Positions 24,043 through 31,377 of a stretch of DNA of 32,152 nt are shown here, piece after piece. Below the pieces are notes generated by a model. That model was given only the letters and a program-made list of their open reading frames with translations. It was not told the origin of the DNA and did no database searches. Position 1 is the first letter of the stretch, and every line of letters starts with the position of its first letter. Source of the DNA: Planctomycetota bacterium (lineage in GTDB: Bacteria > Planctomycetota > Planctomycetia > Pirellulales > PLA5). Location: the NCBI GenBank assembly GCA_029259895.1, contig JAJDEG010000519.1, positions 1-32,152 on the forward strand. Direction: 5' to 3'. Position numbers and translations under genes: made by a program.

Positions 24043-26385
24043 TCAAAACCCCTCCGTTTCGGCGTTCTTCAAGCCCACGCCCGAATACCAAACGCCGTTG
24101 TTTGTATACTTGTTGAACCGTTCGGCGATCGCCTTGCCGAACCTCGTCTGCGATAGCACGAACTCGCCATTGGCCTCGCACCACTTCCGGTAAGCTGCGA
24201 ACAGGTCTCCCGCCCGCGCCTTATACTCGGTCCCGACGAAGCAGCACCACGACAGGAACGTACCGATGGTGTCGCATTCGGTGCGGTACTCGGCGGTGGC
24301 GTCGGTTACGGCCTTCGGCTCGCCCAGGCCGTCGCGCTTCCACGCCAGCGCACCCTCGACGCACCATCGCAAGATTCCCTCGCGTTCGGCGGCCAGTTTC
24401 TTCGGTAGCTGCTTGTCCGGCTTCTCAAATCGGACGTTGAACGGAATCAACCGAATGCGATCCCACACGCCGTCGTCGGTTCCGCGGATGCGGGGTTTGT
24501 GATTTCCGCAAATCCAAAGTTTGTGCGTCTGCTCGAACTCAAAAAACTGTTGGTACAGCCGCCGGCCCTTTTGCTTGTCCTCGCCTCCCGTCATCGACTT
24601 CAGGAACGATTCGGCGAGCCGGTTGGCATCTTCGGTTTCGTTGGCGACGGCCATGCGAGCACCGAACAGGTCGACCACTTCGGCCGGAATGCCCTTTTTC
24701 ATGTCGACGGTCAGCAGGTCCATCGTGACGGTCACGCCGTAGTCGCCGAGCAACTTTTGCAGTGCCGAAACAAGCGTCGTTTTCCCGTTCTTTCCCTTGC
24801 CCCACGCGAAGAAAAGGCATCGCTCCGACGTATCGCCGGTGAGCGTGTAACCTGCCGCCCGCTGAATGAACGAGACCAATTCGCGGTTGCCGTCGAACAC
24901 TTCGCCGATGAACCGCTCCCACGTCGGCGCTCTGGCGTTCGCATCGAACTTGACCGGAACAAACTTCGTCAGGTAATCCTCGCGGCGATGCGGCCGCAGA
25001 TTGCCCGTCGTCAAGTCGATGGTGCCGTTTTCGCAGCAGAGCAACATCGGGTGCGTATCGAGCGCCTCCGGCAACACGACAACTTCCGGCGCGGAGCGGG
25101 CCAGCCCCAGCATTTCGCGAATGCCCTTGCCGCCGGCCGAATACTTGGCCCACTTCGTTAGCTCGGCGAGCAACTTGCCGCGGTCGTCGTCATCCGTTTT
25201 CTTCGCGGCATCGGCGACTTCGGCCCACACCTGCCGGCCAATCTGTTTGGCCAGGTCTTCGGTGCGGCGAACGTCGTCAATACGCCAGCGCCGATCATCC
25301 CACGCGAGCCACTGATTCCACAGCGCACAATAGCGAACGTCGCGGCCATGCGTGGCGACGAACCGCTTGCTATTCGCCGTGTCCGTCCGCCCTTCGGCCT
25401 TCCACAGATTTAGCTCGGCGTCGCCGTAGCCCTGCGCTGCCAGCGCCGTCGCGGCAGCACCGAAATCGCCGCCATGATGTAGCAGCGCGAACACCGCAAA
25501 CTTGGAATACGCCGTCTCGGCTTGGAGCGGTTCCGCATTCGACGTGAAGCAGTAGAACAATTCGCCCGACGTGTCGTTCGCGCAATGCCCGGTCGTTCCG
25601 CTCGTGCCTTCGCGTTTGCCCGGTCGTCGCCAATACGACACCTTGCCCGACGAGTTGACGTATTCCCAACCGGAATCGCCAAACGCCGTTTCCCAAGTGG
25701 CGCGGGCGTTAAAGTCGTCGCCCGGTCGACCGCCGAGACAGCGTCCTTCGGAATCTATGGGCGGTTCGTTTCGCTTGAACTTCTCGGCCGCGGCTGCGAT
25801 GATCCGGTCGACGACGATTTCGGTAAGCTCGGGCGCGGGGCATTCGTCGAGGCTCAGCCCTTCGACCCATTGCCGCGTATTGCCGCCCGTCGTCGAGGGC
25901 GGAAGCAACGATTGTGCCGCCTTGTGCCCGACGCCGACCCGACATTCGAGATGCCCGTATTTGACGACTGCGCCTTTCTGGTTGTCCTGACAGCCAGGCA
26001 GGTCCGCGATCATCTCCAATTTCGGATGATAGGCGAACAAACGATGGCGACCGCGCGTTGCGAGGTATGTCGGCGGTGTCGTCGGTTCGCATCCATCGAA
26101 CAGGCTCGCGAAATCGCCTTCGGCTTTGTCGTCGTCGCATTCCAGGTCGACGATGCCCGACGCCGGGCCAAGAATCAGCCCGACATTCAAGCTCGGATCG
26201 TTGCGGAAGTATTGCTCGATTTCCGATCCGCTGGCAAATCGCTTGTGTTGCCAGCCTTTACCCATTACGTTCTGCGGGCTCTTCTCCTCAGTCAGCACGA
26301 TCGGCAAACCCATGTCGTGATAGCCGAGCGCGGCCTCCAGGCATGGCGCTTCGGTCAGTACAGCGTGTCCGTTGCCATTATTCAT
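24043..26385 (-). CDS. PrimPol / D5-like SF3 replicase (primase-helicase)
   Basis: ATG 26385 overlaps the upstream stop as ATGA, giving 780 aa. Residues 1-200 form a bifunctional primase-polymerase domain: NVGLILGPASGIVDLECDD, with Asp80/Glu82 as likely catalytic acids, and a histidine motif TRGRHRLFAY (110-119). Residues 380-500 match the D5/P4 N-terminal helicase region. Residues 520-660 form an SF3 helicase with Walker A GKGKNGKTT (529-537), Walker B-like FGARMAVANETE (574-585), sensor CGNHKPRI and arginine finger WDRIRLIPF. Such proteins initiate replication of phages, plasmids and satellites by opening the origin and priming. The frame continues 68 codons upstream as a shadow of the ERCC4 gene. 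Confidence 0.9.
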   Translation of the reverse strand: MNNGNGHAVLTEAPCLEAALGYHDMGLPIVLTEEKSPQNVMGKGWQHKRFASGSEIEQYFRNDPSLNVGLILGPASGIVDLECDDDKAEGDFASLFDGCEPTTPPTYLATRGRHRLFAYHPKLEMIADLPGCQDNQKGAVVKYGHLECRVGVGHKAAQSLLPPSTTGGNTRQWVEGLSLDECPAPELTEIVVDRIIAAAAEKFKRNEPPIDSEGRCLGGRPGDDFNARATWETAFGDSGWEYVNSSGKVSYWRRPGKREGTSGTTGHCANDTSGELFYCFTSNAEPLQAETAYSKFAVFALLHHGGDFGAAATALAAQGYGDAELNLWKAEGRTDTANSKRFVATHGRDVRYCALWNQWLAWDDRRWRIDDVRRTEDLAKQIGRQVWAEVADAAKKTDDDDRGKLLAELTKWAKYSAGGKGIREMLGLARSAPEVVVLPEALDTHPMLLCCENGTIDLTTGNLRPHRREDYLTKFVPVKFDANARAPTWERFIGEVFDGNRELVSFIQRAAGYTLTGDTSERCLFFAWGKGKNGKTTLVSALQKLLGDYGVTVTMDLLTVDMKKGIPAEVVDLFGARMAVANETEDANRLAESFLKSMTGGEDKQKGRRLYQQFFEFEQTHKLWICGNHKPRIRGTDDGVWDRIRLIPFNVRFEKPDKQLPKKLAAEREGILRWCVEGALAWKRDGLGEPKAVTDATAEYRTECDTIGTFLSWCCFVGTEYKARAGDLFAAYRKWCEANGEFVLSQTRFGKAIAERFNKYTNNGVWYSGVGLKNAETEGF

Positions 26386-26918
26386 CCTCGTACCTCCGCG
26401 AGCCGCCCGCTCTTCGAATCCTTCCAAACTCTTTCGAGCAAGCGATATGTCATCGCCGCCGCAAGCTCGCGATTGCCCGGCGCGAACCACGCAACGCGAT
26501 ATCGAACCGAATAAGCAATGATCGACCGCATGAGTGACTTCGGCGACATACCGCCGTGTTGCGGCTGGTAGAACATCAGGTCCGTCCACGACGTTTCGAC
26601 GACGACGGCTGCGAACTGCATCGCGTCGAGTCCTTTAAGTTCCCGCTCCCAACGCTTGCGGCCGCGCGATAGCGTGCCGTGCAAGTCTGGAAAACTTTTC
26701 CGCTCGATCGCGGACACACCTTCCATGCCTTCGATGGCGTAGTCGCCGAACGACAGCCCGGCCGTCACGGTGCGGACGATTAGCGGAGCGCCGTCTTGAT
26801 CGGCGTCGGCGCGAAGCCCGTAGAACTCGAATGGTTCTTGCTCGCGTGAATCGACGACGACGACGAACGGCGACGTGACCGGCGCGATGGTTTCGGTTTG
26901 CGTTGTCGCCGTCCTCAT
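26382..26918 (-). CDS. ERCC4-domain nuclease
   Basis: The 178-aa protein has the XPF/ERCC4 active-site pattern: VVVVDSREQEPFEF (Asp23, Arg25, Glu26), FGDYAIEG (about 57-64) and IERKSFPDL (Glu72-Arg73-Lys74, Asp78). These residues bind the metal that cuts branched or flapped DNA. The domain stands alone, without the HhH2 tail of cellular XPF. It overlaps both neighbours by ATGA. Its position directly before the replicase suggests action on replication or recombination intermediates of the element. Confidence 0.85.
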   Translation of the reverse strand: MRTATTQTETIAPVTSPFVVVVDSREQEPFEFYGLRADADQDGAPLIVRTVTAGLSFGDYAIEGMEGVSAIERKSFPDLHGTLSRGRKRWERELKGLDAMQFAAVVVETSWTDLMFYQPQHGGMSPKSLMRSIIAYSVRYRVAWFAPGNRELAAAMTYRLLERVWKDSKSGRLAEVRG

Positions 26919-27214
26919 GCCCCTACGTCCTCCGCGATCTGCTCCGGCGCGTCCGTCGCCGCGGCCATCAAGTCTTCCAACGTCTCGGCGTAGTTGCGAG
27001 TGCCGAGACCGCGGCCGTACTCAAACGAATCGTCTCGGAACAGCCGGCCCGTCTTTTCCAAGACTGCCGTTTGCAGACTCGCATACGTTCGCAGTTCCGC
27101 CGCGCTCAGTTCCACTTGGACGGCCAACAGGTCGTCGGCGTCGAACGTCGCGAGGAATCGGAACTTACCATCGACACGCTTGCGGGCGATGCTCTTGATC
27201 GTGTGGAGATTCAC
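26915..27214 (-). CDS. Small protein of unknown function in replication operon
   Basis: The best start is GTG 27214, which overlaps the ParB-like stop as GTGA and begins VNLHTIKSIARKR; 99 aa result. The open frame continues upstream but is low quality there. It has a compact charged fold (DGKFRFLATFDADDLLAVQV, then ELSAAELRTYASLQTAVLEK). Its own stop overlaps the ERCC4 start by ATGA. No family is recognised. Confidence 0.6.
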   Translation of the reverse strand: MNLHTIKSIARKRVDGKFRFLATFDADDLLAVQVELSAAELRTYASLQTAVLEKTGRLFRDDSFEYGRGLGTRNYAETLEDLMAAATDAPEQIAEDVGA

Positions 27215-27963
27215 GCGGCCACCGCCGCGCCGATGCGCTCTCGAATCTTGCTGGCGTATCGTTCGACGGCGTCGGCCGCCCGCTCCTGATCTTCCGGCGA
27301 TGCGCCTTTTATGATGCGGTCGAACTTCGCCAACAGGCTCACCACTTCGTCGGCGACGCTGAACTCGACGCGCGGCTCGGCGTCGTCGCACTCGTCCGAC
27401 TCGCTCACTTCCTCTTGTGGCCCCGACGGCTTAGGCTTCGGTGGCGACTTGCGTTTCTTCTTCTTGGCTGCCTGCTTCTTTCCGTCTCGGCCGGTACGCT
27501 TTTCGTCGCCGTCGGTTCTAATCGTTAGAACCGCGTCGCGAATTTTCATAACGAACACGTCGCTGACTCCGACATGCTCGGCGATGGCGACGTTGCTCAT
27601 CGCCTTCCACTCAGCATCCGCCAGCGCCATTTCGACGCGACGGCGCTTGTCATCATTGGTCAGCCGAATGCCGTTTTTGGTGTTGGCGGACAGCGCGAAC
27701 CACACGGCATCGCGAAGTTCGCCCTTGTGGACGTTCGCTTTGATCTTCTCCGACTCGGCGACCGCCGCCGCGCTGTACCGATGAAAGCCATCGGCGAGCC
27801 AGTAGTGGTTGTTCTTGTCCAGGAAAATGTCGACGGGCGGAAACTCCGCGCCGCTTCGCATTGCCTCCGCGTATTCTTCAATCACGTCGGCGCGCAGTTC
27901 GGCGCGGGTTTGCGTTCCGCCGTCGGCGCGAACATCGTCGATCGGCAAGGTGATCGTCTTCAT
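27211..27963 (-). CDS. ParB/RepB/Spo0J-like DNA-binding protein
   Basis: From ATG 27963, in ATGA overlap with the preceding gene, the protein has 250 aa. The N-terminal ParB/sulfiredoxin-like domain includes PPVDIFLDKNNHYWLADGFH and GFHRYSAA (59-66), the ParB GxHR box. A helix-turn-helix follows (about 123-141: SNVAIAEHVGVSDVFVMKI), then a Lys/Pro-rich linker and a helical C-terminus. Real partition systems have a ParA ATPase, which is absent. This one is therefore probably a phage-type ParB-like regulator or CTP-binding protein rather than a segregation factor. Confidence 0.8.
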   Translation of the reverse strand: MKTITLPIDDVRADGGTQTRAELRADVIEEYAEAMRSGAEFPPVDIFLDKNNHYWLADGFHRYSAAAVAESEKIKANVHKGELRDAVWFALSANTKNGIRLTNDDKRRRVEMALADAEWKAMSNVAIAEHVGVSDVFVMKIRDAVLTIRTDGDEKRTGRDGKKQAAKKKKRKSPPKPKPSGPQEEVSESDECDDAEPRVEFSVADEVVSLLAKFDRIIKGASPEDQERAADAVERYASKIRERIGAAVAA

Positions 27964-28148
27964 CGCGTCACCTCCCGCCGAGCGTGCGGCATCGCAACTT
28001 GGCGAGCGTGTTCCCAAGCGCCGTCGGGGTCCGCCTCGCGGACGAACCACGGCAACGAAAAGAAATGGAGCAGCGCGGCGAACTGCTCGCGGAGCGTTCC
28101 CGGTTGACCAGGACTTGGACGTGGCGGGCGTTGCTTGGTAAGATTCAT
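27960..28148 (-). CDS. Small protein of unknown function
   Basis: The 62-aa protein starts MNLTKQRPPRPSPGQPG, followed by a helical region FAALLHFFSLPWFVREADPD. AAGGA lies 8 bp before the ATG, and the stop overlaps the parB-like start as ATGA. These two features are the support for a real gene. No family is recognised. Confidence 0.55.
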   Translation of the reverse strand: MNLTKQRPPRPSPGQPGTLREQFAALLHFFSLPWFVREADPDGAWEHARQVAMPHARREVTR

Positions 28149-28169
28149 CCGTCGGTTCCTTTCGATTTT

Positions 28170-28209
28170 GCCGCGGGGTCGATTAGCCGTCCGCCCCGCG
28201 GCTTTTTTT
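28170..28209 (+). terminator. Strong terminator-like hairpin pointing against the operon
   Basis: GCCGCGGGG, a 15-base loop and CCCCGCGGC form a perfect 9-bp stem followed by seven T on the plus strand. All genes for several kb on both sides are on the minus strand. Read on the minus strand the hairpin is preceded by seven A and has no good T-run after it. It may block antisense transcription or attenuate the operon. Confidence 0.6.
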
Positions 28210-28215
28210 CTGCGC

Positions 28216-28476
28216 CTAAAAGTAGGCGACTTCGCTCTCCCGTCGCCGCGACCGCCGCGGCGTACTCGTGATCTTGGGTTGCACGTTCCGGCGGCTGGCC
28301 TCGAATGCCGCGAGGTCCGCCACGTCGATCCGCCAACGAGGTCGACCGCCCCGCCGCTTGCTCACGTCGATTGCCGGCAACTCACCCGCACGAATCCACG
28401 CCAACACGTTCCCCACGTCGATGCCTCGTTGGGCCGCGACTTCGGAAGGCTTCAGGTGGGTGCGGGTGGTCGTCAT
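28216..28476 (-). CDS. Excisionase/AlpA-like HTH protein (second)
   Basis: The 86-aa protein has a winged-helix of the HTH_17/excisionase type: LKPSEVAAQRGIDVGNVLAW, IRAGELPAIDV, then GRPRWRIDVADLAAFEASRR. The 'GRPRWRI...DLxAFxxxR' ending is characteristic of this family. The tail is basic (TPRRSRRRES). Such proteins bend DNA for excision or activate integrase or replication genes. Its start overlaps the stop of the preceding HTH gene by ATGA. Confidence 0.8.
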   Translation of the reverse strand: MTTTRTHLKPSEVAAQRGIDVGNVLAWIRAGELPAIDVSKRRGGRPRWRIDVADLAAFEASRRNVQPKITSTPRRSRRRESEVAYF

Positions 28477-28682
28477 GCGCTGGCCTCCGCGGGTTCGCGG
28501 GTCAACGCCTCAATGAGGTCGTCGGCCATGACGTAGGCGCATCGCCCCCGATGACGAACTCGTAAGCCTTCTCGCTTTAGAGCACGCCAAGCGATTTCGC
28601 CGAGACGTAGCCGCTGCCGGGCTTCCGCGACCGTATAGAGTCGGCCGGGTTCAATAACGCCGGGAGAATCGACCGCTTGCAT
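28473..28682 (-). CDS. Excisionase/AlpA-like HTH protein (first)
   Basis: The 69-aa protein has PGRLYTVAEARQRLRLGEIA, then WRALKREGLRVRHRGRCAYV and MADDLIEALTRE. This is the small winged-helix layout of AlpA/HTH_17 proteins. It overlaps the next HTH gene by ATGA, so two such proteins are made together. A promoter-like sequence and CGTATGAA repeats lie just upstream. Confidence 0.7.
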   Translation of the reverse strand: MQAVDSPGVIEPGRLYTVAEARQRLRLGEIAWRALKREGLRVRHRGRCAYVMADDLIEALTREPAEASA

Positions 28683-28729
28683 GGCTCATACCCTTCGTGC
28701 GAAACGACTTTCAATCGTCTGCTCGAATC

Positions 28730-28757
28730 GTACAGAGCCGAGAATATCAACGGTCAA
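28730..28757 (-). promoter_or_regulatory. Candidate promoter of the HTH/replication operon
   Basis: On the minus strand TTGACC (28757-28752) is followed after 17-19 bp by TGTACG or TACGAT as weak -10 candidates. It is close upstream of the first HTH gene (start 28682), with three CGTATGAA repeats immediately upstream of the -35. Confidence 0.35.
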
Positions 28758-28767
28758 GCGGCGGAAA

Positions 28768-28798
28768 CGTATGAAAGCGGCGTATGAACGTATGAAAG
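28768..28798 (+). repeat. Three CGTATGAA direct repeats (candidate operator)
   Basis: CGTATGAAAG (28768), CGTATGAACG (28781) and CGTATGAAAG (28789) are same-direction copies 13 and 8 bp apart. They lie 10 bp upstream of a -35-like TTGACC on the minus strand. This is the usual place for activator or autoregulator sites; an AlpA-like HTH product is the natural candidate. Confidence 0.5.
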
Positions 28799-28800
28799 TT

Positions 28801-29781
28801 TTACGATTTCTTTCGCGTCGGGCGATCTTTTTTGGGTCTTCCAAGTTCCGCCCGCGCGGTGGAGAGCGCCTGATTTACGACAGCCGTGCCCGACTTGTCT
28901 TTTGCGATCCTTGCCCAGCACGTTGGGCATATTTGCTTGCGACATTCATCGCTGAGCAAATTCCATTCATCGCGGATTGTCGCGGGCTTTCTGTATGTCG
29001 GCTTGCATTTCGATTCGTGCCATCGCAACCATTCGTGATCGCGGTCGTAGGCCGGTCGCTTGGGCACCGCGACTTCGGCTCCGTTTACCTTTCGCTTCCG
29101 CGGCGACACTAGCTCCTGCACGCGCGGACTGTCGGGCGTCAATGCCAAGAATGCTTCGGCCTTCTGCGCAAACGTCATACGCTTTGGCGGCCAATCGCTT
29201 TGTTCCGGCAACAGCTTTTCGACGGCGACGGCTTCGCGCCTGATTCTTTGGATAAGTTCGCCATAGTTTTCGATGAAGGGATATAGCTCGGCGTTCTCAG
29301 CCAACACGCCGCCGAGATTCCACTGCGGATCGTCAATGGAGCTATCATCCCAGGTCAACACGCCTTCGTCGGGATGCGCCTGCGGCCAATCGAACCACGG
29401 CCGATCTTCCACGGCATCCTCGTCTGTATAGCCGCGCGCGCGAAGGTTTAGCCACAGATACCAAAGCCCGTAGGCGACCGCGACACGATGAGCGCTTGCC
29501 GCTTCGGCAAATCGCTGTTCAACCGCTTCGCGCCATATGGGTTCGCCAGGATCGACGCGGTAGCTCATTTTCGGCACAAACACGGTCCCCGCGTCGGTCA
29601 ATTGACGGTCGATCGCCAGGAAGACACGATGACCGCTGAAAACCTCGTGGGCGAGGGCGGAGAGGATGTCGGGACGCGGCCTCTCATCGTAATCGCTCAA
29701 TCGGCTTACGGTGTTGATGGCCAGCTTAGACGCACTCGCGAACGTGCTGCGCTTCGGCAAGAGAATCGTTTCCGTCGCCAT
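28801..29781 (-). CDS. 326-aa protein of unknown function
   Basis: ATG 29781 has AGGAG 8 bp upstream. The protein is Trp-rich and acidic in the middle (about 105-160: YGLWYLWLNLRARGYTDED, then DRPWFDWPQAHPDE). The C-terminal part is basic with a possible DNA-binding or zinc region: DHEWLRWHESKCKPT, then IRDEWNLLSDECRKQICPTC, the last three cysteines being possible metal ligands. It ends with Lys/Arg-rich residues. No family is recognised. It lies between integrase and the regulators on the same strand, where satellites often keep a regulator or a replication or interference gene. Confidence 0.65.
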   Translation of the reverse strand: MATETILLPKRSTFASASKLAINTVSRLSDYDERPRPDILSALAHEVFSGHRVFLAIDRQLTDAGTVFVPKMSYRVDPGEPIWREAVEQRFAEAASAHRVAVAYGLWYLWLNLRARGYTDEDAVEDRPWFDWPQAHPDEGVLTWDDSSIDDPQWNLGGVLAENAELYPFIENYGELIQRIRREAVAVEKLLPEQSDWPPKRMTFAQKAEAFLALTPDSPRVQELVSPRKRKVNGAEVAVPKRPAYDRDHEWLRWHESKCKPTYRKPATIRDEWNLLSDECRKQICPTCWARIAKDKSGTAVVNQALSTARAELGRPKKDRPTRKKS

Positions 29782-29855
29782 ATCTGCGGCTCCTAGTCGT
29801 TATTGCAGCCGCGGGGAAACGCGGACGACTAGGTGCCGCGCTCCCCGGCGACTGC

Positions 29856-29880
29856 GGCTCGTGTTAATTACGCACGAGCC
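29856..29880. promoter_or_regulatory. Inverted repeat between integrase and the 326-aa gene
   Basis: GGCTCGTG and CACGAGCC form a perfect 8-bp inverted repeat around TTAATTACG. It overlaps the outer edge of a longer stem-like region (29807-29859, AGCCGC...GCGGCT). It lies 75 bp beyond the integrase stop and upstream of the 326-aa gene, so it could be an operator or RNA structure. Confidence 0.4.
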
Positions 29881-29955
29881 GTATCCAAAGCGCCGCCGGC
29901 CAGAAAAGACGGCCGACGACGCCAGCATTCTACACCAGTCCGCCGACGTGGCGAA

Positions 29956-31188
29956 CTACTTCGCCTTGCGCTTCGCCGCCATCGCCTTCGGCGGGAACAG
30001 CCACTTCCGCACGTGATCCGCGACCGCGGCGAGCCGTTCGTCGCTCACGCCTTCGCGATAGGTTCCGCTCATCGACTCGTCGGCGTGGCCCATGATATGC
30101 CGCACCGCAACCGGGTCTTTGGCGTCGTCGCCGATGGTTTGGGTCGTATGCCGCAAACCATAAAAACTCAGGCCCGGCCGATGCAGGCCCAGGTTGCGCA
30201 GCAGTTTTGACATTTCCTTCGTCACGGTCGAATCCGCCAGCTTCCAGTAGGCTTTTTTGCCTTCGTCCGTACTGATACCGTCGGCATCGTTCACGAGCGG
30301 GTCGCCCATGCGGTTCTTGTAGAACGGAGCACCGCGGCACGTGATAAAGACGAGGTTCCTATGCTCGTCATCCTTCGGCTTCGGTCGCGACGCATTCGCC
30401 TCGCGAATCGCCTCGACGGTTTCGGGCCACAGCTTGCACCGCCGCTGAATGCCGGTTTTCGGCCGCGGGAAATCGAGCCAGCCCTTGTCGATCGCCGAGA
30501 ACGGCAGTTGCCCACAGTCGGCCCCGCCGAGGCCGCAATTGATGCCCAGTAGTATCATCGCCTTTAGCGGCTGGGGTGCGGCGTCGATGATCTTCCGCAG
30601 ATCCACGGCGTCGAACATCCGCTTGCCTTTAGCGTTGCGGGCGTTGCGGAGCACGTGCTTTGCCGGCCGCTTGAACATCGGGCCATAACGCATCGGGGCG
30701 TCAATGAGCGCGGCCTGATAGGCGAAGTTGAACACCACGCGAACCCGCTGAATCTCGTTGCCCAGCGCCACCGGCCCCCAGGTTTTCGCGATGCAGTCGC
30801 GCAGGTGCCCAAAATCGTTGGCGTCCAGGTCGGACACCGGACGGCGAACGCCGAACGCATCGGCAATCCGCTTACACGTGGCGTGATACTCGCCGAAGGT
30901 CCGCGGGCGAATCTCGCCGTTCTCGACGGCCTTCCGTTTGGCGGCGAGAAACGCATTCAGCACGTCGCGGACCAGCACTTCGCCGGCAATCTTGCGGGGC
31001 TTGCGTCCGGCGTGCAGGTCGTCTCGTTGCTCTTGATAACGGGCGAGCGCGCCGTCGGGATCCCCCCACGGCCCGAAGTAATGCAGCTTGCCCTTGATCT
31101 TCTTGGCCCACCGCTTCGTCGCGTGCGGGAACAAGGGAAAGTCGGGGTAGGGCTTGGCAGGCTTCGGCGGGCTGGTAGACTTGGCCAT
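29956..31188 (-). CDS. int: Tyrosine recombinase (element integrase) with divergent active site
   Basis: The 410-aa protein has an N-terminal arm-binding region (RWAKKIKGKLHYFG, 26-39), a core-binding domain (about 75-175) and a C-terminal catalytic domain. Seen residues are Lys244 (PRPKTG), Arg346 with His347 (YGLRHTTQT), His368 (IMGHAD) and Tyr377 (GTYREG), the presumed nucleophile. Where the first catalytic arginine normally sits in TGLRxSE, this protein reads GLGGADCGQL, with glycine at 221. The His of HxLRH is Tyr343. I recall planctomycete integrases with the same GxGxxDCxxL pattern, so the change may be ancestral rather than a defect. It lies 190 bp from the right attachment site, as expected for the element's own integrase. 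AAGGTGA precedes the ATG. Confidence 0.88.
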   Translation of the reverse strand: MAKSTSPPKPAKPYPDFPLFPHATKRWAKKIKGKLHYFGPWGDPDGALARYQEQRDDLHAGRKPRKIAGEVLVRDVLNAFLAAKRKAVENGEIRPRTFGEYHATCKRIADAFGVRRPVSDLDANDFGHLRDCIAKTWGPVALGNEIQRVRVVFNFAYQAALIDAPMRYGPMFKRPAKHVLRNARNAKGKRMFDAVDLRKIIDAAPQPLKAMILLGINCGLGGADCGQLPFSAIDKGWLDFPRPKTGIQRRCKLWPETVEAIREANASRPKPKDDEHRNLVFITCRGAPFYKNRMGDPLVNDADGISTDEGKKAYWKLADSTVTKEMSKLLRNLGLHRPGLSFYGLRHTTQTIGDDAKDPVAVRHIMGHADESMSGTYREGVSDERLAAVADHVRKWLFPPKAMAAKRKAK

Positions 31189-31217
31189 GGCGTCACCTTG
31201 GGCTTTGCGGTCTAGGT

Positions 31218-31232
31218 GGTGTCACTGACACC
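31218..31232. repeat. Terminal palindrome GGTGTCA-C-TGACACC (right)
   Basis: This palindrome is the counterpart of 13768-13782 and lies 145 bp inside the right attachment site. Two more GGTGTCA words follow at 31250-31256 and 31292-31298, all between integrase start and attR. Confidence 0.45.
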
Positions 31233-31333
31233 CGCGGCCACGAACCACGGGTGTCAACTTTGATGCCCGAATCCTACACTAGCGGGGGTAAGGTGTCAAA
31301 TCGGGAGTCACAAGCCTTTCCGAGCCACGCGAG

Positions 31334-31361
31334 AAAACGCCGAAAGCTGGCAAAAACGCCG
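31334..31361 (+). repeat. Two AAAACGCCG repeats next to attR
   Basis: AAAACGCCG occurs at 31334-31342 and 31353-31361, 19 bp apart, just before the tRNA. The same word in the same direction flanks attL. Spacing near two helical turns suits cooperative binding by integrase or a partner. Confidence 0.4.
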
Positions 31362-31377
31362 AGAAAAACGACATTTT

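Noticed and set aside
23930-24057. CRISPR array
   Set aside because: The repeats are 8-9 bp and tandem, without spacers of constant length, and no cas gene is near.
25522-26514. 330-codon plus-strand frame over the replicase
   Set aside because: It is a shadow of the PrimPol domain, which has recognisable motifs on the minus strand.
27211-27963. Plasmid-type partition system
   Set aside because: The ParB-like protein has no ParA partner and no obvious parS cluster, and it is embedded in a phage-type operon.
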